Assembly: GCA_002707785.1 (NCBI GenBank)
Contig: PANW01000004.1
Coordinates: 3,782-38,100, forward strand
Source of the DNA: Cellvibrionaceae bacterium
GTDB taxonomy: Bacteria; Pseudomonadota; Gammaproteobacteria; Pseudomonadales; Cellvibrionaceae
DNA: 34,319 nt
Reading direction: 5' to 3'
The notes below the pieces were generated by a model that was given only the letters and a program-made list of their open reading frames with translations, was not told where the DNA came from and ran no database searches. Position numbers and translations under genes: made by a program. Numbering within the stretch: the first letter of the stretch is position 1; the number at the start of each line of letters is the position of its first letter. Below, piece after piece: positions 24,952-31,979 of the stretch.

Positions 24952-26710
24952 TGTGATTACCAAGGGAGACTGGCGGACTAATTGCCAAGGGACTTTGTCG
25001 TAGTACAATACCAGCAGCTAGATAGTTGTACAAATGGCGATTCATCTCTATGCGGCTGCAAGAGATGATTTCGCCTTTTGCACCCTCAAGGCGCTGGTGT
25101 TCATTTCTTCCCTTAACCATATGTATCTGACGCCAGCAGGGCTGATCTCAACCTGATAGGCCGCTTTCAGCTGAGCCGATACTTGCGCCTGCCCCAAGTG
25201 CGGGTTTTCCAATGAGAAGCCGATTACAGACTCCTCAATGGTTTTAGCGGTTCTATTCTTATGGCGGATATCAGGGCGGAATGTGCGCTTCAGAGCTAAA
25301 GGGCCTTTTTCTTTGAGGAGTCTTCGATTCTTGTAAATGGTTTCGCGAGAGCAGCCACTGATTCGCGCCGCCTCGGAGACATTACCCAACTTTTCCGCCA
25401 GTTCGATGGCGTCGATTTTCTTTTGTATTTCCAGGTCATACATTGATGCCTTTGTCGGCTCGATAACTTCCGAAACAGCGAGGTGACGACCCGCGAAGTA
25501 GGCGGAAAATCTGTCCCCTGATCGCTTTCGAATCTCTATTTTCTGTTTGGCAATAGAGTGCTTGAGCGGTGAGTCAATGAGATAGAACTTGTTGCCATAG
25601 CTGAACGTATGGTCATTACGGATCTTGCGGTACTCTTTCTGTACGCAGATATCATCCAGATTGAGATGCACAGGAACAGGTGTGAATTCAGATGTTGCAC
25701 TTCTGGCATTCACGGCAATAGCTTGCTGCCAGTATTCAGGGATAAAAACGCCTTGTAGATAGCGGTTAGCGCTTTGCATATCACTAATGTTTCGCAGGCG
25801 TAGCTCAGGGACAAGGCGGTCCTGAAACGTGTCAAATGAACGTTCAATGCGCCCTTTACCTTGAGGCGAGTTGGCGAAGATAATTTCAATACCAAGTTCA
25901 TCGCAGGCTCGTTGCATTTGTGAGAAATTGCAGCGTTTGGGCCCTCCGAAAATACCCGCCTTATCGACATATAGAGCTTTAAATAAGCCTTTCTTATCGA
26001 TGTAATCACGCATGACTTTTAAGCAACCAAGGGTGGTTTCTGATTTGAAGAACTCAGCATGTATTTCACTGGTCGCGTCATCAATAATAGCAATTAGACA
26101 AGACTTCTTATCACCAAACCACCGGTGAGGACTACCATCCATTTGCAGTAACAAGCCTGGTGACTCCATGCGCTCCCTTCTTTTACGAGCTTGTGAGCGC
26201 CTTCTCTTAGCGCGTTTAACATGGTGAATTTCATGTGCCCAATTTCTGAGAGTCTCACGCTTTACGTGAATATGTTCATTGTTTACAAGCAGCTCAGCAA
26301 GATGAGTCAAATTAACGTCAAAATACTTTTCTTTGATAAGTGCTTGAACCGTTCTTTTCAATGTATCCGGTGTTTTGTTGGCAGGTGATTTTCCGGTATT
26401 TTTATGAATAATGAATTGAATACCCACTTTCTGATATTTATGTAGATATCTTTCTATAGTTCTTCGTGATTTATTGAGTAATTTTGCCGCATTAATAGTG
26501 CTAATCTTCCCCTCCGCAACCTTAGCAATAACGTCGACGGTGAGTTGAGCTTTGGAATCCATAATAATCATCCACTGCATTCCCCAAATATTCTTATATG
26601 AATATCCAGAGAATCACTGATTAAGTAGATCCGTCAATTTCCCTTGGCAGCTAAATGCGACAAAGTCGCTTGGTAATTAGAGTACGACAAAGTCCCTTGG
26701 TGTTAACACA
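24952..26710 (-). mobile_element. IS1202-type insertion sequence
   Basis: A 1759-bp element with one transposase gene. The ends begin TGTGATTACCAAGGG and, read from the other side, TGTGTTAACACCAAGGG. The subterminal copies CCAAGGGACTTTGTCG near both ends add a second repeat layer. Flanking direct repeats are 14-17 bases, within the range reported for one subgroup of the IS1202 (formerly ISNCY) family. It lies between the WYL gene and the cassette array and interrupts no evident gene. Confidence 0.85.
25048..26562 (-). CDS. IS1202-type DDE transposase
   Basis: About 504 residues. Two N-terminal helix-turn-helix segments come first (GKISTINAAKLLNKSRRTIE). The catalytic core has LLQMDGSPHRWFG (first Asp), LYVDKAGIFGGPKR (second Asp) and SPQGKGRIERSFDTFQDRL (Glu). 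The C-terminal part carries another HTH-like repeat (GNVSEAARISGCSRETIYKN). The gene is uninterrupted and the ends are intact, so the IS may be active. The ATG at 26562 (MDSKAQ) is preferred for its spacing from a GGA; in-frame ATGs at 26571 and 26580 are possible. Confidence 0.88.
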   Translation of the reverse strand: MDSKAQLTVDVIAKVAEGKISTINAAKLLNKSRRTIERYLHKYQKVGIQFIIHKNTGKSPANKTPDTLKRTVQALIKEKYFDVNLTHLAELLVNNEHIHVKRETLRNWAHEIHHVKRAKRRRSQARKRRERMESPGLLLQMDGSPHRWFGDKKSCLIAIIDDATSEIHAEFFKSETTLGCLKVMRDYIDKKGLFKALYVDKAGIFGGPKRCNFSQMQRACDELGIEIIFANSPQGKGRIERSFDTFQDRLVPELRLRNISDMQSANRYLQGVFIPEYWQQAIAVNARSATSEFTPVPVHLNLDDICVQKEYRKIRNDHTFSYGNKFYLIDSPLKHSIAKQKIEIRKRSGDRFSAYFAGRHLAVSEVIEPTKASMYDLEIQKKIDAIELAEKLGNVSEAARISGCSRETIYKNRRLLKEKGPLALKRTFRPDIRHKNRTAKTIEESVIGFSLENPHLGQAQVSAQLKAAYQVEISPAGVRYIWLREEMNTSALRVQKAKSSLAAA

Positions 26711-26724
26711 TTGATATGTATTAG
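26711..26724. repeat. IS target-site duplication, right copy
   Basis: TTGATATGTATTAG, identical to 24938-24951, directly after the terminal ACA of the IS. Confidence 0.85.
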
Positions 26725-27043
26725 TTCAAACTTGATCTGACAGTAAGGCGCTGTGAGAACGCTATGCAATCTGACAGTTAATAATCCAAAGCGGACGTTT
26801 GTGATCATCTCCTTGGTCAGTAGCCATAGGCTATATATCACGGGAAAAGCTCGATAACCCCTTGATTTATAAAGTGGTAAATATATGATCAATGGAAAAG
26901 GATTGGCATGTCGACGCAGGGTTTGAGCGTCTACCTTCTGAGCTCTCTCCCCTGCTTTTAATTAATTTTTAGGTATTTGTTTGCTAAATACTAGCTAGAT
27001 ATATTGCCTAGGTGATATACAGCCTAACTCTTTTGAATTATCT
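26725..27043. other. Non-coding stretch between the IS and the cassette array
   Basis: No convincing gene. ATCTGACAGT occurs twice, near 26734 and 26767. If an integron platform was once here, its attI and integrase are no longer recognisable. The promoter that drives the first cassettes may lie in the AT-rich part near 26950-27020. Confidence 0.4.
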
Positions 27044-27050
27044 GTTAGCC
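27044..27050 (+). other. Integron core site GTTAGCC opening the cassette array
   Basis: GTTAGCC fits the GTTRRRY core at which integron integrases cut, and it stands just before the first cassette gene (ribosome binding site AAGGAG at 27053). GCCTAAC lies 16 bases before it, too close for a full attC, so this is either an attI-like site or the remnant of a preceding attC. Confidence 0.5.
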
Positions 27051-27063
27051 ATAAGGAGATATC

Positions 27064-27594
27064 ATGCTAAATCTGGATGGAAAGTCCCTAACCACCCCTA
27101 CAAAGATAGACTCACATATATCATCTTTCTGTAGAAGACTCAGTAGCACTGCCCCAGAATTTGTGGATGTTTTGTCAGAGCCATGGTGCCGACAATCTTG
27201 CTGCGAGATTAATGTCGATAAATATATCGAAGAGCATGGTGGCGATAAAATCATAGGGTATAAAGTTTGGTATCTTCGAAATAAATTCATTGAAGCCGAA
27301 AGGCACGTCATCTATAAGAGTGGGGATAGTTATAGGGATTTGACCTTCAATACCGATGGAGAGGAAATCATATTATTTGTCCCAGATAGCAACCCCTCAC
27401 AAGGTTATGATGACCGACCACTGAAAATTCGCAAAGGAATAACTCAAAAGGCAAGGTATCTAGTAAAAGCAATGGAACTTCAAGACGCTAGCACCGTACA
27501 AATGAGCAATGAAGAGTCATGGAATACCATGCCTACTTATGAGGATTGGCTTAAAGGAAAGAGAGTTCCTAATTTAATACCAACAATTGGCTAA
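27064..27594 (+). CDS. Integron cassette gene, unknown function
   Basis: A 176-aa soluble protein without recognisable motifs; it has a Cys-rich spot (PWCRQSCCEIN) and a C-terminal WNTMPTYEDWLKGKR. AAGGAG precedes the ATG. Its TAA lies within the R'' end of the attC at 27589-27689, the usual geometry of a gene cassette. I do not recognise the family. Position in a capturable cassette suggests an accessory, possibly defence-related, role. Confidence 0.7.
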   Translation: MLNLDGKSLTTPTKIDSHISSFCRRLSSTAPEFVDVLSEPWCRQSCCEINVDKYIEEHGGDKIIGYKVWYLRNKFIEAERHVIYKSGDSYRDLTFNTDGEEIILFVPDSNPSQGYDDRPLKIRKGITQKARYLVKAMELQDASTVQMSNEESWNTMPTYEDWLKGKRVPNLIPTIG

Positions 27595-27689
27595 CAAACG
27601 CATCAAAGCCACCAGTAAGCGCTTGCTGGCTCGGCACAAGGCCTAAAATCTTAGCAAGTGCTTATTGGCGCCTTATGCGGGCGTTAGCT
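27589..27689 (+). other. attC recombination site 1 (101 bases)
   Basis: R'' is GGCTAAC at 27589 and R' is GTTAGCT at 27683. Inner arms CGCAT and ATGCG pair next to them, and a long central stem pairs CCAGTAAGCGCTTGCT with AGCAAGTGCTTATTGG. The AACAAACGC start and CCTTATGCGGGCGTTA end resemble Vibrio-type repeats. Confidence 0.88.
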
Positions 27690-27722
27690 AACCAATCAAT
27701 ATTGGAGATATATTCGAATAAA

Positions 27723-28547
27723 ATGGAATTGCCAATATCAGATCTAGTCATTGTTGCCATATCGAAACTTATCGATGATGCTCAAGTTGAATCTAGAGAA
27801 CCGACTCACTATGACTTAGAAGTTCAAATTGGTAAAGCCGGTCTAACTTCAGCAGACCCCAAATACCAAGGTCAAACCGTGGGAAAAGCAAAGCGCCTCC
27901 GCGCTACACTGAACTGGGCAATTGAAAGTAACCCCCAGGCTGGAGGGAGATTGATAGGCCTAGTTCTATCCCACGTTAGGGCAGTAGGAGGTTTTAGAGA
28001 ATCTTCACCTAATTACGTTGGGCGTGAGCAAATCCTTAATGCAATAAGTGCATTTGATTCGGAAGGTTTTTCACTTTCAGAGAATGGTGAAATTCGCCCC
28101 AAAATATTAGACAACCTGAAAGGCCGAAACTTAACTGAGGCATTGCAAGCATATGCTCAAAGAGCAAAACGTGGGTCTGAAGATGCGGCATTGTTGTCTG
28201 GAACAGGTAAGGATCTCGTTGAGGCCACGGCGAAACACATAATTCAAACTAAGTTTGGGGCGCATCCGCCGAATGCAAATTTCCCAACCTTAATGGGTCA
28301 AGCCTATGCTGCTCTACAAATGGCGACACCAGAAACACCGAAAGAGCCTAATGAGGCAGTAATCAAGGACTATGAAAGGGCCATTTTTAGTATGGCAACT
28401 GCAATAAACCGAGTGAGAAACAAAGAAGGTACGGGCCACGGCAGGCTTTGTATTTCATCGCTAAGTGATGAAGAAGCACATAGCATTATTGAATCCGTAG
28501 GTGTTGTAACGGAGTTTTTGTTAAACCGTCTCAATGCCAGCAGCTAA
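27723..28547 (+). CDS. Abortive-infection C-terminal (Abi_C) domain protein, cassette-borne
   Basis: A 274-aa protein. Near the C-terminus RVRNKEGTGHGR is the signature of the Abi_C domain, a HEPN-like fold seen in phage-abortive proteins. The segment after it (EAHSIIESVGVVTEFLLNRL) completes it. The N-terminal half is helical and unrecognised. The ATG at 27723 is the first outside the attC; a GGAG lies 15 bases before it, farther than normal, so TTG at 27702 is possible. The stop overlaps attC 2. A phage-defence role through RNA cleavage is likely from family. Confidence 0.78.
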   Translation: MELPISDLVIVAISKLIDDAQVESREPTHYDLEVQIGKAGLTSADPKYQGQTVGKAKRLRATLNWAIESNPQAGGRLIGLVLSHVRAVGGFRESSPNYVGREQILNAISAFDSEGFSLSENGEIRPKILDNLKGRNLTEALQAYAQRAKRGSEDAALLSGTGKDLVEATAKHIIQTKFGAHPPNANFPTLMGQAYAALQMATPETPKEPNEAVIKDYERAIFSMATAINRVRNKEGTGHGRLCISSLSDEEAHSIIESVGVVTEFLLNRLNASS

Positions 28548-28612
28548 CAAGCAGCGCAGGCGGGGCAATTTTTCCGCTGCGCTCCAAAATTGCCCTTCGT
28601 TGGGCGTTAGCC
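28542..28612 (+). other. attC recombination site 2 (71 bases)
   Basis: R'' AGCTAAC at 28542 and R' GTTAGCC at 28606 enclose a strong stem, GGGCAATTTT with AAAATTGCCC, with a loop holding CCGCTGCGCT. The preceding gene's stop codon lies in R''. Confidence 0.88.
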
Positions 28613-28648
28613 AATCACTAGAATCCAAACACAACAAAGGAAGTAAAT

Positions 28649-28855
28649 GTGTCAAAAGTAACTTTAAAAGTCTCATATCACCCAAGTGGTAACAGAACCC
28701 TTACTATGAGCGTCAATGGAAGTATTCCTGTCGATTGCGACGGAGATCTAATGACAAATGGTGACACTGGGTCATTTTACCGTGCCGTTGCTCAGAAAAT
28801 TGCTGATCTACACGTAGAAGACAGTGAAATTGTTTACCAAGATACAACAGCATAA
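28649..28855 (+). CDS. Small cassette protein, unknown function
   Basis: A 68-aa protein that looks like a small beta-rich domain: VTLKVSYHPSGNRTLTMSVNG, then ending HVEDSEIVYQDTTA. GTG is the start because AAAGGAAG lies at the right distance and the ATG two bases earlier runs at once into a stop in another frame. It is the only gene of a 326-base cassette between attC 2 and attC 3. Family not recognised. Confidence 0.65.
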   Translation: MSKVTLKVSYHPSGNRTLTMSVNGSIPVDCDGDLMTNGDTGSFYRAVAQKIADLHVEDSEIVYQDTTA

Positions 28856-28871
28856 GAGTGTAAAGTCTTGT

Positions 28872-28938
28872 GGCTAATAAAGTGGTGTTATCGCCGTGCA
28901 AAAGATGCGCGGCTGGGATAGCCTACACTGCGTTAACC
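28872..28938 (+). other. attC recombination site 3 (67 bases)
   Basis: R'' GGCTAAT (one base off the usual RYYYAAC) at 28872 and R' GTTAACC at 28932, extended by GTG/CAC pairing outside. Inner arms AAGTG and CACTG pair. The shortest of the clear sites. Confidence 0.8.
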
Positions 28939-28968
28939 ACCTAAGGTTTGATCAAACAAGGAACTACG

Positions 28969-29220
28969 ATGAATAGTGATCAGGAATTAGCTCATAAAAT
29001 AAAAATCAAGTTTGGCACTGCTCCCAATGACCCGACGTCTTACCAGCTGGAGAAAATCAAGCAGGATATACAAGCTCTCATAGCTAAGGGAATTTCTCCA
29101 TCAGAAAAAGACTGGGAAGAAATTGTTAAGAAGCACTGCCCTGGTGCAGGTAGTTACTTTTACAAGGGTGCAGATACTTCTGATCTAATTACCTTAATGC
29201 AACTTGCAACAAAGAAGTAG
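28969..29220 (+). CDS. Small cassette protein, paralogue of the next gene
   Basis: An 83-aa protein: a helical N-terminal half with KIKQDIQALIAKGISPSEKDW, then CPGAGSYFYKGADTSDLITLMQLATKK. AAGGAA is well placed before the ATG at 28969. The C-terminal third matches the following protein (DTSDLITLMQLATK against DNTDLTTLLILATK), and the preceding helix also aligns, so the two are tandem duplicates that have diverged. Family unknown. The three genes at 28969-30235 share one cassette and are probably cotranscribed. Confidence 0.7.
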   Translation: MNSDQELAHKIKIKFGTAPNDPTSYQLEKIKQDIQALIAKGISPSEKDWEEIVKKHCPGAGSYFYKGADTSDLITLMQLATKK

Positions 29221-29230
29221 GTTGACAGGC

Positions 29231-29476
29231 ATGAGTGTTGAAAACCTAAAAAAAGAACTTGAAGCAACGCTTCTGATTACCAATTGGTCGCCAACTGAAG
29301 ACGATCTCAATGAGATCGCTAGACGGATTAAGGCTCTTGGCGGTTCAGCATCAAAGGCTGATATTGAGAGAATAGTCTATGACGCTGTTGGGTCATATGA
29401 GTGCATGATGATGGAAGGTATAGATAATACCGACTTGACTACATTGCTTATATTGGCTACGAAGACAACTAAATAA
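29231..29476 (+). CDS. Small cassette protein, paralogue of the preceding gene
   Basis: An 81-aa protein with WSPTEDDLNEIARRIKAL, IERIVYDAVGSYECMMM and a closing NTDLTTLLILATKTTK that aligns with the previous gene. The ATG at 29231 is chosen, ten bases after the preceding stop. The two share the plan of an acidic helix, a Gly-Ser-Tyr turn and a hydrophobic C-terminal helix. The membrane-protein gene begins 4 bases after its stop, so coupling is likely. Confidence 0.7.
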   Translation: MSVENLKKELEATLLITNWSPTEDDLNEIARRIKALGGSASKADIERIVYDAVGSYECMMMEGIDNTDLTTLLILATKTTK

Positions 29477-29479
29477 ATT

Positions 29480-30235
29480 ATGACTAACGAGCAAGCAGTT
29501 ATTCAAGCTGAGGCTGATATTGAAAGGCTTAAACAGGCCTACATGGATCATTTAAATTCTGTCGTTATTAAAATTCATGAAAAAGGAGAAAGTCCTTCTC
29601 TCCAAGATTTATTAACATGCCAGAAATTAGGTGCAAGCTATTTCAACTTTATTGAAAGTTTCGTCGGAAATAGCGGGTTATTAGGAGCTCATGTGAATGG
29701 GAAGTGGGTTACGGGTTTCGCCGAGACTTGTCACAGCGTGTTAAAAGCATTTGTTGTGCATGTAAGTTTTCTTCGAAGTCATTCTGAAGCATGGTTAGGT
29801 GCTCTAGAGCAGCCCGATGAGTCAGCTTATGCAAATATGCAGAGGATGACAAAAGAGTACCTTCCAAAAGAGAAGTGGGAAAAATTAGAGAGCTTATTTA
29901 AAGAAAATACCCTGCCAATAGCAGGGTTTAATTACTCCGGAGCAAACGATTTGATTGAAACGCCGAAATGGCAGCTTATAGCAGGATTAGTTATTGGATT
30001 ATTGTTTTCCTTAATAATACTTCTTGCGGCTATATTTATCCCTAACCCTACACCAGCGCAGTTCTTTATATTTCGAGGGTTTTTCGCCGTCTCTTTAGCT
30101 GCTATTGCGGCAATAATTCCTGGATTGTTAACTGTTGAATCTAGGTTTCAGAGGTTTTCAGTAAGGGCAACAGGAGCCATAGCAGTGTTTGTAATTGTAT
30201 GGATGTTAAACCCTCCGCAGTTAATCGGCAGTTAA
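29480..30235 (+). CDS. Cassette-borne membrane protein, unknown function
   Basis: A 251-aa protein with a soluble helical N-terminal domain of about 160 residues and three hydrophobic segments near 165-190, 195-218 and 230-246. No signal peptide is seen. It follows the duplicated small proteins at 4 bases and ends inside the decayed attC at 30229. The design, a cytoplasmic sensor-like part and a C-terminal membrane bundle, is common among defence effectors, but the family is not recognised. Confidence 0.7.
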   Translation: MTNEQAVIQAEADIERLKQAYMDHLNSVVIKIHEKGESPSLQDLLTCQKLGASYFNFIESFVGNSGLLGAHVNGKWVTGFAETCHSVLKAFVVHVSFLRSHSEAWLGALEQPDESAYANMQRMTKEYLPKEKWEKLESLFKENTLPIAGFNYSGANDLIETPKWQLIAGLVIGLLFSLIILLAAIFIPNPTPAQFFIFRGFFAVSLAAIAAIIPGLLTVESRFQRFSVRATGAIAVFVIVWMLNPPQLIGS

Positions 30236-30301
30236 CAAGTTACTACACTCAGGTGAAATTCTCTCTTCGCTCCTAATTTACCGGTGAGCAAAACATTAAA
30301 C
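30229..30301 (+). other. Degenerate attC-like site 4
   Basis: CAGTTAAC at the start and ATTAAAC at the end are near the R'' and R' patterns, although GTT is replaced by ATT. The inner segments CTCAGGTGAAATT and AATTTACCGGTGAG form an imperfect stem. The preceding stop codon lies in R'', as in the other cassettes. Probably a diverged site. Confidence 0.55.
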
Positions 30302-30326
30302 TTCAGAAATAGACGGAACAGAGAAT

Positions 30327-31091
30327 ATGGAAATCAATCAGAAAATAGCAATGTTTATCGATGCAGATAATGCACCTGCAAAGAAAATTGAGAAGATTTT
30401 ATCTGAAGTGGCAAAGTATGGATCTTTAAGTATCCGAAAGGCTTATGGAAACTGGAAGAGCCCATCAATAAAGGGCTGGGAAGATACTCTACATGAGTAC
30501 TCTATACAGCCCGTTCAGCAGTTTGATTTAACTAAAGGAAAAAATGCTACGGATATGGCAATGACGATTGATGTAATGGATGCTTTGTATACGAAAAACA
30601 TCGATGCTTTTTGTATAGTTTCGTCAGATAGTGATTTTACCCCATTGATTATGCGCATTCTAGCAGAAGGTAAGATGGTATACGGTTTTGGGGAGAGAAA
30701 AGCCCCAAAACCTTTTGTTAATGCCTGCTCAAGATTCCTATATCTAGATGACTCAGAAACAGCGATAGAAGAAGCTGCCGTTAATAAGAAAAAAACAGGA
30801 TCTGAACTAAAAGCAGATACGAAATTGATGAATCTAATAAGAAATGCAATTAATGCAGAGCAAGATGAAGAGGGTTGGGCTTACTTAGGGCGAATTGGCT
30901 CAATAATATCTAATCAAGCGTCAATTGATCCACGTAACTATGGATATAAAAAGCTTGGTGATTTAATCAAGGCTGTTGACATATTTGAAACCAAGCTAGT
31001 CGATTCAGCACAAATGTATGTCAGGGATAAACGCCGAGGAAACCGGCTTAATAAGTTAATGCCGTCGACCGCTGAAGCGCCGGCTGATTGA
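30327..31091 (+). CDS. NYN-domain RNase with C-terminal OST-HTH/LOTUS domain
   Basis: A 254-aa protein. The NYN (PIN-like) nuclease part has FIDADNAP (D12, D14), GKNATDMAMTIDVMDAL (D76, D82) and SSDSDFTPLIMRI (D101, D103), the acidic metal site. Residues about 162-235 (LMNLIRNAINAEQDEEGWAY to LGDLIKAVDIFETK) fit a LOTUS/OST-HTH RNA-binding domain, the usual partner in this family. Such proteins cut or handle RNA, and several are linked to phage defence or RNA turnover. It follows the degenerate attC 4, so it is probably a cassette gene, though no convincing attC comes directly after it. Confidence 0.85.
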   Translation: MEINQKIAMFIDADNAPAKKIEKILSEVAKYGSLSIRKAYGNWKSPSIKGWEDTLHEYSIQPVQQFDLTKGKNATDMAMTIDVMDALYTKNIDAFCIVSSDSDFTPLIMRILAEGKMVYGFGERKAPKPFVNACSRFLYLDDSETAIEEAAVNKKKTGSELKADTKLMNLIRNAINAEQDEEGWAYLGRIGSIISNQASIDPRNYGYKKLGDLIKAVDIFETKLVDSAQMYVRDKRRGNRLNKLMPSTAEAPAD

Positions 31092-31116
31092 GACGTTAAG
31101 TTTCAAGGAAAGAGTT

Positions 31117-31755
31117 GTGCAAGATTTTCATTCCGTAGCTTTTGCAGCTGAAATACTTAACTCCGTGCTCTCGAATACAGATTACCGAAAGAAAGATCAG
31201 AAAACTTCAAACGCTGAAATTGAAGAGCTAACAAATAAGCTTTTTTTTCAGCAATCATGCCGCGGAGTAATTCCAAAAGAAGAGGTAGAGTATCTAAGCT
31301 ACTTCGCCCTAATGGCGGAAGATCAAGTATCTTTCAATAACATATCAGAGTTACTTGTTGGTGCCGCTGAAAGCCTAATTCCAGTACAGCTAGATCCTGG
31401 AAATGGGTTTGTACCCTATGTATATTACTTCTTAATGGATCCTGTTCATAAGTATTCATACTCAACAGGGTGGAAAAATATCCCTGGATATGGAAAATCT
31501 GAAGATCTCTTTCCCTTGAAGGACGGCTTTAAACCCTGGTTCGGTATCTTCTCAGATACTATTGGAGTTTCACTGCTGTTCTATTACCCGAAGAATCCAT
31601 CGGGAGTTATCGAAGTTCCCTACCACGGAGTGGATTTAGGCGACTTCAGAGTATACTGGCGCCATGGAATTCCTGGGCTATCAAAAATCATGCAAATAAT
31701 TTATTTTGAATGGCTGCTCCGGAACTATTCATATGGTCTTACAGTTGACACTTAA
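31117..31755 (+). CDS. Cassette-region protein, unknown function
   Basis: A 212-aa soluble protein with many aromatic residues, including FVPYVYYFLMDP, KPWFGIFSDTIGVSLLFYY and a C-terminal FEWLLRNYSYG. GTG at 31117 is the start, given AAGGAAAG at ideal spacing. It follows the NYN gene by 25 bases in the same direction, so the two may be one cassette and one unit. A GTTAAG sits between them (31095-31100) and could be a decayed core site. Family not recognised. Confidence 0.65.
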   Translation: MQDFHSVAFAAEILNSVLSNTDYRKKDQKTSNAEIEELTNKLFFQQSCRGVIPKEEVEYLSYFALMAEDQVSFNNISELLVGAAESLIPVQLDPGNGFVPYVYYFLMDPVHKYSYSTGWKNIPGYGKSEDLFPLKDGFKPWFGIFSDTIGVSLLFYYPKNPSGVIEVPYHGVDLGDFRVYWRHGIPGLSKIMQIIYFEWLLRNYSYGLTVDT

Positions 31756-31845
31756 TAAACCTCAGCAATCGCTTCCAATGATTGCTGTGACATCCAAAAC
31801 GCAACGCCTTTTAGTCTGCCTCTTGTGCGGGGGGGGGAGAACGTC
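31752..31845 (+). other. Possible decayed attC closing the cassette array
   Basis: TTAATAAACC at the stop codon, a perfect stem CAGCAATC/GATTGCTG (31765-31789), and CCTCTTGTGCGGG recalling the CCTTATGCGGGCG end of attC 1 suggest an eroded site. The core GTT is missing, replaced by a run of nine G. The rest of the gap to 31979 holds nothing recognisable. Confidence 0.3.
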
Positions 31846-31979
31846 CTCTATTGGTACATTAGGTGCTGTCAGATTAGCTGTAGCTCAGCGATTGGCCTCT
31901 GTCTGATAATGACTAGATTTATAAAATTGATATTGAGGCTGGCGGCCTCATCCAGGCCAGCTACCTCATTGAAATTGGG

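Noticed and set aside
26677..26892. 71-codon minus-strand frame beside the IS
   Set aside because: It begins in intergenic DNA, ends inside the IS terminal repeat across the target duplication, and has no ribosome binding site or recognisable protein character.
26725..27043. Remnant of an integron integrase or attI before the cassettes
   Set aside because: No frame shows tyrosine-recombinase motifs, and only one core-like GTTAGCC is present.
28497..28516. GTGTTGTAACGGAG, sharing GTTGTAAC with the E. coli Ter core
   Set aside because: It lies inside the Abi_C coding region, has only the eight-base core, and the cargo Tus is too diverged to assume the E. coli site. A chance match is likely.
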